Shown here: piece by piece, positions 9,043 through 17,061 of the stretch
How the letters are laid out: the number at the start of each line of letters is the position of its first letter
Numbering within the stretch: the first letter of the stretch is position 1
NCBI GenBank assembly: GCA_015490995.1
Contig: WFWT01000084.1
Coordinates: forward strand, 1 to 38,174
DNA from: Anaerolineae bacterium
Lineage (GTDB): Bacteria > Chloroflexota > Anaerolineae > JAADDB01
Length of the DNA: 38,174 bases
Direction: 5' to 3'
Translations under genes and position numbers: made by a program
Notes under the pieces: model-generated
Seen by the model: the letters and a program-made list of their open reading frames with translations, nothing else
Database searches by the model: none
What the model was told of the DNA's origin: nothing

Positions 9043-9457
9043 GGGGATGACGAGGATTCGACGGGGGAGGCTGTCGCAGAGCTGCAGGCCGGGGAGCCTG
9101 TCCCCGTAACCAACAGGCAGCACAAATAAGTGCCAAGGCAAAGGCTGCTTTCGCCTTTGCTCGCCCCGCGGCACAGGTTGCTGTTGCCGCGTAAGGCGGG
9201 TAAAAGGCAATTGGCCCTCAGAACGTAGGGCCACGGCCTCCCGGGGGTTCCCCCATGGCTTCCGGGATGTGCCGTCAGAGACATGGGGTGCCGTCGAGCC
9301 GACGCCGCTAGGCTCGACGTAAGACCATAAGCGGCTTGGCCCGGATGGACCCTGCCGCTGGGGCGCCACCGGGCGAGAAAACACAAACAGCGGCTAAGCC
9401 TGTAGATGCTCTGCGGCGAATCCTCCGGACCCGGGTTCGACTCCCGGCATCTCCACC
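9043..9457 (+). ncRNA. ssrA: tmRNA (transfer-messenger RNA)
   Basis: One-piece tmRNA for rescue of stalled ribosomes. The 5' end GGGGATG (9043-9049) pairs with CATCTCC (9448-9454) to form the seven-pair tRNA-like acceptor stem with one G-U, followed by discriminator A. The CCA is not fully encoded (CCT), so the last A would be added. The 5' 'GGATTCGACGG' and the T-arm CCGGG-TTCGACT-CCCGG (9431-9447) are the universally conserved tmRNA ends. The messenger part starts with resume codon GCC at 9132, after TAAGT, and ends with TAA at 9192. It has its own promoter just upstream and a 13-bp hairpin terminator just downstream. Length of about 415 nt is slightly longer than typical bacterial tmRNA (350-400). 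Confidence 0.93.
9132..9194 (+). other. tmRNA proteolysis-tag reading frame
   Basis: Within ssrA, 20 codons from resume codon GCC to TAA encode a tag beginning AKAKAAFAFARP and ending QVAVAA. The Ala-rich start and the double-alanine end fit an ssrA degron. The last five residues VAVAA differ from the common A-L-A-A end. The resume codon is inferred from the preceding TAAGT context, so the tag's first residues could shift by a codon. Confidence 0.75.
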
Positions 9458-9465
9458 TGTGTGTA

Positions 9466-9498
9466 AAACCCCGAAGGGATACATCCCCTTCGGGGTTT
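9466..9498 (+). terminator. Hairpin terminator after tmRNA (probably bidirectional)
   Basis: AAACCCCGAAGGG (9466-9478) pairs perfectly over 13 bp with CCCTTCGGGGTTT (9486-9498) around a 7-nt loop. The stem ends in AAA/TTT on both strands. It can end the tmRNA transcript rightward and the proC transcript leftward, since proC stops at 9522. Confidence 0.85.
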
Positions 9499-9521
9499 GC
9501 ATTTATCCACCCGGGCTCAAC

Positions 9522-10361
9522 CTACGTTTGCTCCAGCTGCTGTTCGCTCAATTCACCCAGGTATTGGGATTTCTTAAAGGCTGCCCATACCGCCTTGGAG
9601 ATCACCGTACGAAAGCCCCCCTTCTCCAGCTGGTACAGGGCCTCCGCGGAAGTCCCCCCGGGAGACGTCACCCGGTTCCGCAAGACCGCAGGATGATCTC
9701 CCGTAGCTCGTGCCATGGCCAGCGCACCCTCAATGGTCTGCAATACCAGCTCCTCGGCCACATGACGGGAGAAGCCCAAATGCACTCCTGCATCTATCAA
9801 GGCCTCCATAAAAAGGAACACATACGTGGGGCCGGTCCCGGAAAGGGCGGTAGCCATGTCCAGATATACTTCATCTTCCACAAAGAGCTCCTTGCCCAAC
9901 GCGCTCAGAATCGTGCGGGCCTGCTCGCGACGCTTTGGATCCACAAGTTCCGTCGCGGTCCAAACCGTCATGCCTTTGCCCAATTGCGCCGGGGTATTGG
10001 GCATAGCACGCACGATGCGCCCCTGGCCTAAACCGTGCATAATGCTGCGGACACGTGCGCCGGCCACGATGGAGAGGACCAACACCCCGGGTTGCAAGTG
10101 ACCTCGGAGTTCGGGCAACACGCGCGGCAACACCTGGGGCTTCACCGAAAGTACGACAATGTGTGCTTGTTCCGCGGCTTCCGGGTTATGTACGGTCGTG
10201 CGGATGCCGTAACGGTCGGAGAGCTCTCGACCGCGCTCCGCCCGCGGACCACTCGCTATAATCTGACGCGGCTCCATGAGCTCCCGGTCCAACAACCCAC
10301 GAATCATCGCTTCCGCCATGTTGCCCGAACCAATAAAAGCCAGCGTCGTGTCCATCAACAT
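9522..10361 (-). CDS. proC: Pyrroline-5-carboxylate reductase
   Basis: 279 residues, the normal ProC length. It catalyses the last step of proline synthesis, NAD(P)H-dependent reduction of pyrroline-5-carboxylate. The N-terminal Rossmann motif is 'LAFIGSGNMAEAMIRGLL'. 'VVLSVKPQVLPRVL' and 'RAMPNTPAQLGKGMTV' follow, and the C-terminal dimerisation domain has 'ALSGTGPTYVFLFMEALIDAGV' and 'RVTSPGGTSAEALYQLEKGGFR', all standard for the family. ATG 10361 is chosen because GGGAGG sits 6 nt upstream; it overlaps the end region of yggS (stop at 10363), showing tight coupling. The yggS-proC pair is a classic bacterial neighbourhood. Confidence 0.96.
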   Translation of the reverse strand: MLMDTTLAFIGSGNMAEAMIRGLLDRELMEPRQIIASGPRAERGRELSDRYGIRTTVHNPEAAEQAHIVVLSVKPQVLPRVLPELRGHLQPGVLVLSIVAGARVRSIMHGLGQGRIVRAMPNTPAQLGKGMTVWTATELVDPKRREQARTILSALGKELFVEDEVYLDMATALSGTGPTYVFLFMEALIDAGVHLGFSRHVAEELVLQTIEGALAMARATGDHPAVLRNRVTSPGGTSAEALYQLEKGGFRTVISKAVWAAFKKSQYLGELSEQQLEQT

Positions 10362-10362
10362 C

Positions 10363-11145
10363 TCACGCCTCCCGCGGCCCAAAGATGGCGGTGCCTATAC
10401 GAACGATGGTTGCTCCCTCCTCGATGGCCACCTCAAAATCGTTACTCATCCCCATAGACAGGTGGGTCCAGGTCACCTCCGGGAAACGATCCCGCAAGGT
10501 ATCTCGCAACGCCCGTAAGCCGGCAAACACCGGCCGTACCAACTCTGGGTCAGGCACCAGCGGTGCCATGGTCATCAATCCTTCTATGCGAAGATGAGAC
10601 AGGGCCAGGAGCGCTTCTACAGCCGGGATGACCTCATCAGGCCGAAAACCGTACTTCGTCGCCTCGCCGGAAACGTTCACCTCCAGCAACACGGGCAGCA
10701 CACGGCCCTGTTCTTCCGCGAAACGGTTGAGCCGCCGCGCAATCTTTAACCGGTCTACCGAATGCACCAGCACGTACGGCACCACCGCGCGAGCTGCCTT
10801 ACGGCTTTGAATGTGGCCGATCATGTGCCATCGGGGTCGGTGCGCTGTAGTGTCACCGCAGGCAGCCAACAACGCTTCTACTTGAGGGATTTTGCGCTCC
10901 GCCTCTTCCACCCGATTTTCCCCGAAATCTTGCACTCCCATTCGCCAGGCAGCAATCACCGCTTCCGGTGGGTGCCCTTTGCTGACCGCGACCAGCAGCA
11001 CCTCGTCCGGTGAACGCTGCGCCCGAGATGCAGCCGCCGCGATCCGCTCCTGGACCTTGACCAGGCGATCACGTATGCGGGCTTCCCACCGACTAATCTG
11101 TGTCTCCACTACCTGAGAGGAAACCATACCTATACCCGCGGCCAT
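10363..11145 (-). CDS. yggS: YggS/PROSC-family PLP homeostasis protein
   Basis: About 260 residues from ATG 11145; ATG 11127 is a close alternative and neither has a strong ribosome site. The family binds pyridoxal phosphate and keeps B6 vitamers and amino-acid metabolism in balance; no enzyme activity is established. The PLP lysine lies in '[14 protein letters not shown]'. '[13 protein letters not shown]', '[13 protein letters not shown]', '[13 protein letters not shown]', '[15 protein letters not shown]', 'GLMTMAPL' and '[28 protein letters not shown]' are the canonical motif series. It is upstream of proC with a one-base gap. A terminator lies between hpf and yggS, so this pair probably has its own weak promoter within 11130-11200, which I could not identify with confidence. 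Confidence 0.94.
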   Translation of the reverse strand: MAAGIGMVSSQVVETQISRWEARIRDRLVKVQERIAAAASRAQRSPDEVLLVAVSKGHPPEAVIAAWRMGVQDFGENRVEEAERKIPQVEALLAACGDTTAHRPRWHMIGHIQSRKAARAVVPYVLVHSVDRLKIARRLNRFAEEQGRVLPVLLEVNVSGEATKYGFRPDEVIPAVEALLALSHLRIEGLMTMAPLVPDPELVRPVFAGLRALRDTLRDRFPEVTWTHLSMGMSNDFEVAIEEGATIVRIGTAIFGPREA

Positions 11146-11179
11146 TGTTACCGTTTGATCGGCGAGTGTTATCGCACAC

Positions 11180-11219
11180 AAAAGGCCTGTAGATGGTTCC
11201 CATGACCCACCCACAGGCC
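11180..11219 (-). terminator. Rho-independent terminator after hpf
   Basis: On the minus strand GGCCTGTGGGTGG, a 10-nt loop, and CCATCTACAGGCC form a 13-bp stem (two G-U pairs), followed directly by TTTTGTG. It lies 28 nt after the hpf stop codon and separates hpf from yggS-proC. Confidence 0.8.
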
Positions 11220-11247
11220 CCGGTCTATGCCTTTCACTCCCCTGTCA

Positions 11248-11826
11248 TTAAAGTTCGGGGATAATCAAGCCATACCCACCATCCCGGCGTCGATACAGCA
11301 CATTGATGCTGTCCGTGTTCACGTTGTAGAAGACGAAGAAATCGTGTCCCAGCAGCTCCATTTGCTCAATGGCCTCCCATTCATCCATGGGAACCATTTC
11401 GAACCGCTTAATGCGTTTGATCTGTGGGGGGAACTCCTCTTCCGCCTCTACGGCAGCCTCTAGGGCAGCCAGCGCGGCTTCTTCTGCTTGCACCCGCTGA
11501 CGCCCGCGCTGCCGTGGCCGATACTGTAACCAGTACTTACCCTTATACCGTTCAATTTGGCGCTCAATGGTGTCCATCACCGCGTCAAACGCGGCGTAAA
11601 TATCGGCATCTCGTTCTTCCGCGCGCAGGATACGACCGTTGCTGGCAAACAATGTAATCTGGGCCGTGTGCCGCTGTTGGGCGCTGCGAGTCGGCTCCAT
11701 TGCCAATTCAACTCGGGCTTCCACAATATTGGGCAAATAGCGGTTCAACCGCTGGACCTTCTTTTCCACATATTGTCGCAGCCGCTCGTTGAGCTCTAGT
11801 TCCCGGGTCTTAATAGTGACGTTCAT
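11248..11826 (-). CDS. hpf: Ribosome hibernation-promoting factor, long form
   Basis: 192 residues. The N-terminal HPF/YfiA domain starts 'VTIKTRELELNERLRQYVEKKVQRLNRYLP' and ends 'IYAAFDAVMDTIERQIERYKGKYWLQ'. An acidic/charged linker follows. The C-terminal long-HPF domain reads 'IKRIKRFEMVPMDEWEAIEQMELLGHDFFVFYN' and 'INVLYRRRDGGYGLI', which mediates homodimerisation and 100S ribosome formation in bacteria with long HPF. ATG 11826 has AAGGAGG eight bases upstream. A consensus-quality promoter and a strong terminator flank the gene, so it is a monocistronic unit, as expected for a stress-regulated protein. Confidence 0.95.
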   Translation of the reverse strand: MNVTIKTRELELNERLRQYVEKKVQRLNRYLPNIVEARVELAMEPTRSAQQRHTAQITLFASNGRILRAEERDADIYAAFDAVMDTIERQIERYKGKYWLQYRPRQRGRQRVQAEEAALAALEAAVEAEEEFPPQIKRIKRFEMVPMDEWEAIEQMELLGHDFFVFYNVNTDSINVLYRRRDGGYGLIIPEL

Positions 11827-11907
11827 GGTCCCCCTCCTTCAGTGTGACTTCCGGCCTCAGGTGGCGATCCGGCCGGTCCTTCCGATAAGTCATACCTGTC
11901 CATTTGC

Positions 11908-11936
11908 ATTGTACGGTGAAGCCTCAGATGTGTCAA
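11908..11936 (-). promoter_or_regulatory. Promoter of hpf
   Basis: On the minus strand a perfect TTGACA (11931-11936), a 17-nt spacer and TACAAT (11908-11913, 5 of 6). The predicted start site leaves a leader of about 75 nt before hpf. This is the best sigma-70-type promoter in the window. Confidence 0.8.
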
Positions 11937-11982
11937 CGCCTTTGTGCGTGTCCCGTGGCACCCCGGGAACGTGGAATACATC

Positions 11983-14118
11983 TTATTCCCCTTTTGTCCA
12001 TTCTCCCTCTGTTGAGGGCCTTTTGGCCACCGCGCGGGCGTCCACCGCGTAAAGGTGTTTCCCATCCGGAGTCACAATGATCGGGTTCAAATCCAACTCT
12101 TGCAGCTCACGCCAATCCACCGCCAGCCAGGAGAGATGCACCAGCGCCTGCACCAGGGCTGTTTCCGCCCGGCTCGCGTCGCGCACGCGACGGCGCAACA
12201 GCGTCGGCACCCGAGTGCGGTACAACAAAGCCTGTGCCCGCTCGTCAGTCAGGGGAGCCAACGCAAACGCGATATCCCGCACTACCTCGACCAGGACGCC
12301 CCCTGTGCCACACATGACTAAAGGACCGAACTGAGGATCGCGCACTATCCCCAAGATCACTTCTATCCCGACAGGCACCATGGCCTGCACTTCTAACCCC
12401 TGCCACTTCCCGTCAGGCACGTGCTTTTGGAAATCTTCCCACATTTGTTGGGCCGCGCTCATCACCGCCTCGGGTTCGTCCAAGCCCAGCACTACACCCC
12501 CCACTGCAGTCTTGTGTAACGCGTCAGGCGAGAGCAGTTTCAGGGCCACGGGAAACCCAACGTCTTGAGCACGCGCGGCAGCTTCCTCAGGCGTGGTCGC
12601 CCGTACAGCGCGCGGGAGGGGAATACGATATCGTTCGAGAACGGACCTAAGGTCCCAATCGGTAAGTACATGGGCTGAGGGAAAGACCGGTGCGGCCGGG
12701 AGTTCGGTCGGTCGTTGTGGTCGCATCGAGGCACGTCGGACGACTTCCCGTCGCATGTTTAGGTGCGCCAGCACCCGAGCCGCGTCTTCAGGGAAAGTCA
12801 CCGCAGGCAATCCTTTTGAGTTGCTCTCCCGCAGGGCATCCAGAGTGCTTTCCGCACCCGGCAAGGCCAGCACCAGAGGTTTGGGGGTTGTGTCCCGGGC
12901 GGCCAAGAGGGCATGTACTACCTCTCGCGGCGATACAGTGGCCTGGGGCACGTGGATCACCAACGCGGCGTCTACGTGTGGGTCGTTCAGGACGGCACAC
13001 AACGCGCGGGTGTACTCTTCCGGACCTGCCGCCCCCAACATGTCCACCACCGGATAGACTTGAGCGGCTGGCGGTAACAGCTGACGGAGAGCACTCTGGG
13101 TCTCCTCTTGAAGGGGAGCTAGTACAAGGTCAGCATCGGCCAGGGCGTCACCGGCCACCGCAGCCGGCCCACCGGCATTTGTTACCACGGTGACGTGATG
13201 TTTGTCCGGCAAAGATAGGGTTGCCAACCCATATGCGGCCTCGACCAATTCCTGGACCGACGTACACCAGTGGACCCCGGCGTCTTGACAGGCCGCGCGG
13301 TACGCTTCCAGCGTGCCGGCCAGGGCACCGGTGTGAGAACGGGCTGCTTCTTGACCGGCCTGCGTTCGGCCACCCTTTAAGAGGAGCACGGGCTTTTCGC
13401 GCGCGACCCTCGCGGCCACTTCGTAGAAACGCCTCCCATCACGAATTTCTTCCACGTAAAGACAGATGACGCGTGTGGTAGGATCCTCGGCCAGAAGTTC
13501 TAGGAAGTCGCTCTCGGTGAGATCGGCCGCGTTGCCGATGCTGTACAGTCGCGAAAAGCCGATCCCTCGCGGGCGGGTCCAGTCCACCACACCACCACAC
13601 AGCGCCCCCGATTGGGAAATAAACCCCACTGGACCGGAAAGGGGCATGGCACGGATGAAGGTGGTGTTCAGGGGCAGTGTGGTATCGATCACGCCGATGC
13701 CATTAGGTCCCATGACCCGCATGCCGTACTCGTGGGCGAGAGTAACGATCTTACGTTGAAGACACTCCCCCTCCTCTCCCAGTTCACGAAAACCGCCGGA
13801 AAGCACAATAACGCCCTGCACGCCCCGCTCCCCACACGCGGCTACTGCTGCGGGCACCTGCGGGGCCGGGATAAGGATCAACGCCAGGTCCACAGGATCG
13901 GGCACTGCCCGCACGTCTGGATACGCAGGGCGCCCTAAGACGGCCGAACGACGCGGGTTGATGGGGTAAACCGGGCCGGGGAACCCCCATTCGGGATGAA
14001 GCAGGTTGGCCATCACGCCGTAGCCCAGCTTGCGCGGGTCCTCCGTCGCACCGATGACAGCGATCCCTTGGGGATGAAGGAAGGGGCGCAATACGTCGCG
14101 CACGGCTTCATTGCCCAT
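11983..14118 (-). CDS. ADP-forming acetyl/acyl-CoA synthetase, fused alpha-beta subunits
   Basis: 711 residues, matching the fused alpha-beta type. It converts acyl-CoA, ADP and phosphate to the free acid, CoA and ATP, or the reverse. The N-terminal CoA-binding domain has 'GIAVIGATEDPRKLGYGVMANLL'. The succinyl-CoA-synthetase-like domain has 'VMGPNGIGVIDT', 'GPVGFISQSGALCGGVVDW' and 'SIGNAADL', and 'ARSHTGALAGT' contains the phosphohistidine (about residue 260). The C-terminal ATP-grasp domain starts around 485 with 'LERYRIPLPRAV' and 'GFPVALKLLSPDALHKTAVGGVVLGL', with the second conserved His. No GNAT domain is attached, so it is an enzyme rather than a Pat-type acetyltransferase. ATG 14118 has GGGAGGGAG upstream. 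It suggests substrate-level ATP formation from acyl-CoA. Confidence 0.92.
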   Translation of the reverse strand: MGNEAVRDVLRPFLHPQGIAVIGATEDPRKLGYGVMANLLHPEWGFPGPVYPINPRRSAVLGRPAYPDVRAVPDPVDLALILIPAPQVPAAVAACGERGVQGVIVLSGGFRELGEEGECLQRKIVTLAHEYGMRVMGPNGIGVIDTTLPLNTTFIRAMPLSGPVGFISQSGALCGGVVDWTRPRGIGFSRLYSIGNAADLTESDFLELLAEDPTTRVICLYVEEIRDGRRFYEVAARVAREKPVLLLKGGRTQAGQEAARSHTGALAGTLEAYRAACQDAGVHWCTSVQELVEAAYGLATLSLPDKHHVTVVTNAGGPAAVAGDALADADLVLAPLQEETQSALRQLLPPAAQVYPVVDMLGAAGPEEYTRALCAVLNDPHVDAALVIHVPQATVSPREVVHALLAARDTTPKPLVLALPGAESTLDALRESNSKGLPAVTFPEDAARVLAHLNMRREVVRRASMRPQRPTELPAAPVFPSAHVLTDWDLRSVLERYRIPLPRAVRATTPEEAAARAQDVGFPVALKLLSPDALHKTAVGGVVLGLDEPEAVMSAAQQMWEDFQKHVPDGKWQGLEVQAMVPVGIEVILGIVRDPQFGPLVMCGTGGVLVEVVRDIAFALAPLTDERAQALLYRTRVPTLLRRRVRDASRAETALVQALVHLSWLAVDWRELQELDLNPIIVTPDGKHLYAVDARAVAKRPSTEGEWTKGE

Positions 14119-14159
14119 CGTGCTCCCTCCCGTGCTTCTAGGTTTACAACAACCTGTGC

Positions 14160-14188
14160 ATTACACGAACACCACGGCAACACAGCAA
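14160..14188 (-). promoter_or_regulatory. Candidate promoter of the acyl-CoA synthetase gene
   Basis: On the minus strand TTGCTG (14183-14188), a 17-nt spacer and TGTAAT (14160-14165, 5 of 6). It lies in the 95-nt gap after the methyltransferase gene, about 40 nt before the synthetase start. The -35 box is weak. Confidence 0.4.
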
Positions 14189-14213
14189 GAGGCCACCGGT
14201 ACATTCCGCAATA

Positions 14214-15233
14214 TCAGGCCCCTTCGCCGTCCACGTCCGAGGGCCTGCGCCGTAACACGAGGATATCCCGACGCTTAATAACCCGGTCTACCGGGTGAAC
14301 GAACTGATTCCACGGCGGATCGTCCAAAGGCTCCACCTCGCCCAAACCCTCCAGCAAATGGATGAGCTCTTCTCGCGAAAGGGTGCGCTGGTCCCACACC
14401 AGAAGTAAGGTTGCTCCTTTGCGCAAGGCGCGCAACCAGGCATGTAACCCTCGGGTCAAGATGTCGATCACCAACCCCCGGTGTTGGACGCCGTAAGGGA
14501 AGTCAGTCACCAAAATGTGGGCCTTGGGGCTGGCCAGCAGCTCAAAGGTGTAGCCGGTATCCCCCCTCGCCACTACACACGTCAAAGGGGGCTCGGCCGC
14601 TTTAATGTGAAATGTCCATCGCTGTCCGATACCTCGCAATCGGGAGCGTTCCACCTCGTGCTTGACCCGGCAAGTGCGCAAGAAGTGCTTGATGTAAGCA
14701 ACCGTTGTGTCCACGGTACGGACGTCATTATCCACACCGAAGGCGTCCCACCCGCGAATTAAGGCACCGAAAAGGGTCGTCCCGCCACCGCATAGGGGGT
14801 CGATCACCCGCAACCGGACGGCAGGGTCCGCGCTCCAAGGGGACGCGAACCAGGCCAGGTTCAACATGAGCTCGGTAAGGAGTTCGTTAGTTTTGCCCTT
14901 ATAACGGCGGGTTTCCAACATTGTTCGGGGCAACACATAATTGCGCTCCAAGGGCAACGGTTCCAGCCAGGGCATCCCGCGACGCTCATGGCGCCGAAAC
15001 ACGCCCACGGTCAAGGCAAATCGTCGCAACAGGGCCAGGTCATTTTCCGTGAGATCTCGGTCCAACACGAGGTGCAGTCCCTCGAGGCCACCGATGGTCT
15101 CGTACGCCCACGTCTGTATGTGAGGCCCCAACGGGCTGGCCAGCCATTCATAAGGTGCCAGCTGACGCACCCATTCGCTGTACAACGTGGCTCGTTGGGG
15201 GGCAATTAGCGCAAACAAACGTTCTTCAGCCAT
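14214..15233 (-). CDS. SAM-dependent methyltransferase of the Trm11/DNA-methylase-like type
   Basis: 339 residues. The C-terminal half is a class I methyltransferase: motif I is 'RVIDPLCGGGTTLFGALIRGWDAFGVDND' (in two pieces, D-P-x-C-G-G-G-T), as in Trm11/THUMP and adenine/cytosine-N4 methylases. 'LETRRYKGKTNELLTELML' just before it resembles the family's pre-motif-I segment. The catalytic motif IV position reads 'VTDFPYGVQHRG', so D-F-P-Y stands where D/N-P-P-Y is usual. The N-terminal 130 residues match no domain I recognise and show no THUMP signature. The substrate (tRNA, rRNA or DNA) is undetermined. No restriction endonuclease is nearby, which argues mildly for RNA modification. Start ATG 15233 with AGGGAT close upstream. 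Confidence 0.7.
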   Translation of the reverse strand: MAEERLFALIAPQRATLYSEWVRQLAPYEWLASPLGPHIQTWAYETIGGLEGLHLVLDRDLTENDLALLRRFALTVGVFRRHERRGMPWLEPLPLERNYVLPRTMLETRRYKGKTNELLTELMLNLAWFASPWSADPAVRLRVIDPLCGGGTTLFGALIRGWDAFGVDNDVRTVDTTVAYIKHFLRTCRVKHEVERSRLRGIGQRWTFHIKAAEPPLTCVVARGDTGYTFELLASPKAHILVTDFPYGVQHRGLVIDILTRGLHAWLRALRKGATLLLVWDQRTLSREELIHLLEGLGEVEPLDDPPWNQFVHPVDRVIKRRDILVLRRRPSDVDGEGA

Positions 15234-15450
15234 ATCCCTATTTGTCCTGGACGGGTTAAAATATCGATGATGCGTTGCCGGCCAGAGGCGTTAGGTAGTC
15301 TACTGGGGGTGTAACAGACGAGCAAACAAAAGGTGTGATCTGGACACCCGACAACGGAAAATGAGAGGAGGATCCCGAGCATTCTATACTCTTTTGAATG
15401 GCTTATCCGTGCATGGTACCCGATCCCCCTAGATGGCAAGGAGGTCCGAA

Positions 15451-16635
15451 ATGCTGGGCATCCCGGAACACGAATATCAACGGCGGTGGCGCACGCTGCA
15501 CCGCTACCTGCGCGAGCAAGGATGGGAAGGTATTGTCCTCTTTGATCCCGCGTACATCCTTTACTACAGTGGATTTGCCTTTATCCCCACCGAACGCCCC
15601 ATCGCCTGGATCATGAACGCAGCCGAGGAGCGAGTGCTGTTCGTCCCCCTGCTGGAAGAAGCCCACGCACAACAGCAAGGAAAGGTAGACGCGGTGTTCA
15701 CCTACACGGAATATCCGGACCGTCCTCATCCCATGGAACGCTTGGCGAGCTTACTGGAGCGACTGGGCATTCGTCGCTCTCTGGCCGCGGACGAGGACGG
15801 CTATCCGGCCGTTCTTGGGTACGAGGGCCCCGCTCTCAGCGCGCTTATGAAAGCGGAGGTGTACCCGGTCCGCGCGTTTGTTGAGCGGCAAATGCAGGTA
15901 AAGAGCGAGGTAGAGTTGCGTCACATTCGGGAGAGTGTGCGATGGGCCCACCTGGCGCATACCCTCCTGCAACGGTACACCCGAGTGGGAGCGACGGAGA
16001 CCGAAGTCTCCTTGCGCGCGAGCGCGGAGGCCACTTTGGCCATGCTGGACGCCATTGGTCCCGTGTACCGGGCCAACAGTCCCTTTGGCACAGGAGCCCA
16101 TGCGGGCTATCGAGGACAGATCGGGCGTCAGGCGGCACTCCCTCACGCCTTGGCCGGTCACCTCACCTTCCAACCGGGGGATGTGTTGGTCACAGGGGCC
16201 ACAGCGCCGGTATGGGGGTATCACGCCGAGTTAGAACGCACGATGGTTATCGCGCCGGTAGCGGACAAGCAGCGCCACTATTTCACCCACATGATCGCCC
16301 TTCAGGACCTAGCCATCTCCTTGCTGCGACCGGGCATCCGCTGCTCCGAAGTGGACCGGAAGGTCCGCGCGTACTACGAGGAGCACGGACTAACCCCCTT
16401 CTGGCGACATCACACAGGTCACGCCATCGGATTACGGTACCATGAAGGACCTTTCCTGGACATAGGGGACGATACTGTCATCCAACCTGGCATGGTGTTC
16501 ACGGTCGAGCCTGGTATCTACGTCCCCGACATCGGAGGATTCCGACATTCAGACACGGTTGTAATTACCGAGGAGGGCTGTGAGGTGCTGACGTACTACC
16601 CGCGTGACTTAGAACGCCTGACCATCGCCGGTTAA
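15451..16635 (+). CDS. M24 (pita-bread) family protein, creatinase/aminopeptidase-P-like with altered metal site
   Basis: 394 residues from ATG 15451, with AAGGAGG eight bases upstream; ATG 15433 would put that site inside the gene. The N-terminal creatinase domain (about 1-145) is followed by the C-terminal catalytic pita-bread fold. Conserved pieces are 'TGHAIGLRYHE' (catalytic His) and 'VFTVEPGIYVPDIGG' (Glu). Three of the five metal-ligand positions differ from true aminopeptidases: the first Asp region reads 'VLVTGATAPVWGY', the second Asp is replaced in 'YHAELERT', and the last Glu is replaced in 'FRHSDTVVI'. The L-E-R-T arrangement recalls creatinase, which works without metal. It may therefore be a metal-independent amidinohydrolase-type or other C-N hydrolase rather than a proline peptidase. 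It stands alone, convergent with the sulfur operon (4-nt gap). Confidence 0.85.
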   Translation: MLGIPEHEYQRRWRTLHRYLREQGWEGIVLFDPAYILYYSGFAFIPTERPIAWIMNAAEERVLFVPLLEEAHAQQQGKVDAVFTYTEYPDRPHPMERLASLLERLGIRRSLAADEDGYPAVLGYEGPALSALMKAEVYPVRAFVERQMQVKSEVELRHIRESVRWAHLAHTLLQRYTRVGATETEVSLRASAEATLAMLDAIGPVYRANSPFGTGAHAGYRGQIGRQAALPHALAGHLTFQPGDVLVTGATAPVWGYHAELERTMVIAPVADKQRHYFTHMIALQDLAISLLRPGIRCSEVDRKVRAYYEEHGLTPFWRHHTGHAIGLRYHEGPFLDIGDDTVIQPGMVFTVEPGIYVPDIGGFRHSDTVVITEEGCEVLTYYPRDLERLTIAG

Positions 16636-16639
16636 GGGG

Positions 16640-17047
16640 CTATCTACTTACCCAAATGCTGAACAACAGCTCAAAAAGCACCACAAGGGCCACCAGGACA
16701 TCCGGCCAAGCGCGTGACCGGAGGAAGAGGCCCAACGCCAGGATAACGCGCACCGTGGGCAAGAGGGCCAACAAAACAATGCCCACGCTCATCGCCCAGA
16801 ATCCCCAGTCCTCCTGGACCGGCCGGAAGAGCCGCGAGGGCGCCAGCGCGGCTTGGCCGGTAGGGTTTAACGCAGGGTGGGTAAGTACGGTGATGATAAA
16901 GCCGGTTAGCATTAACAACACGGTCACGACGGACACTGCTGTGGACACCCGGCGCATCGTCTGTTCAAGGACCTGGCTGATATCCGCGCGTTTCTGGCCG
17001 GGGGTGGCAGCACGGGTGCTTTGGGCGGTAGGTCCAACGTGGGTCAT
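16640..17047 (-). CDS. DUF1634 membrane protein
   Basis: 135 residues with three predicted membrane segments ('VSVVTVLLMLTGFIITVLT', 'WGFWAMSVGIVLLALLP', 'DVLVALVVLFELLFSIWV'), separated by 'FRPVQEDWG'. The architecture 'TMRRVSTAVSVVTV' then 'LLALLPTVRVILALGLFLRSR' is that of DUF1634, a family usually encoded next to TauE/SafE exporters, as here (14-nt gap). It probably assists or modulates the exporter, an inference from linkage only. It is the last gene of the leftward sulfur operon, and no hairpin terminator is visible in the 4-nt gap before the convergent M24 gene. Confidence 0.8.
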   Translation of the reverse strand: MTHVGPTAQSTRAATPGQKRADISQVLEQTMRRVSTAVSVVTVLLMLTGFIITVLTHPALNPTGQAALAPSRLFRPVQEDWGFWAMSVGIVLLALLPTVRVILALGLFLRSRAWPDVLVALVVLFELLFSIWVSR

Positions 17048-17061
17048 GCCCTTTGCCTCGC

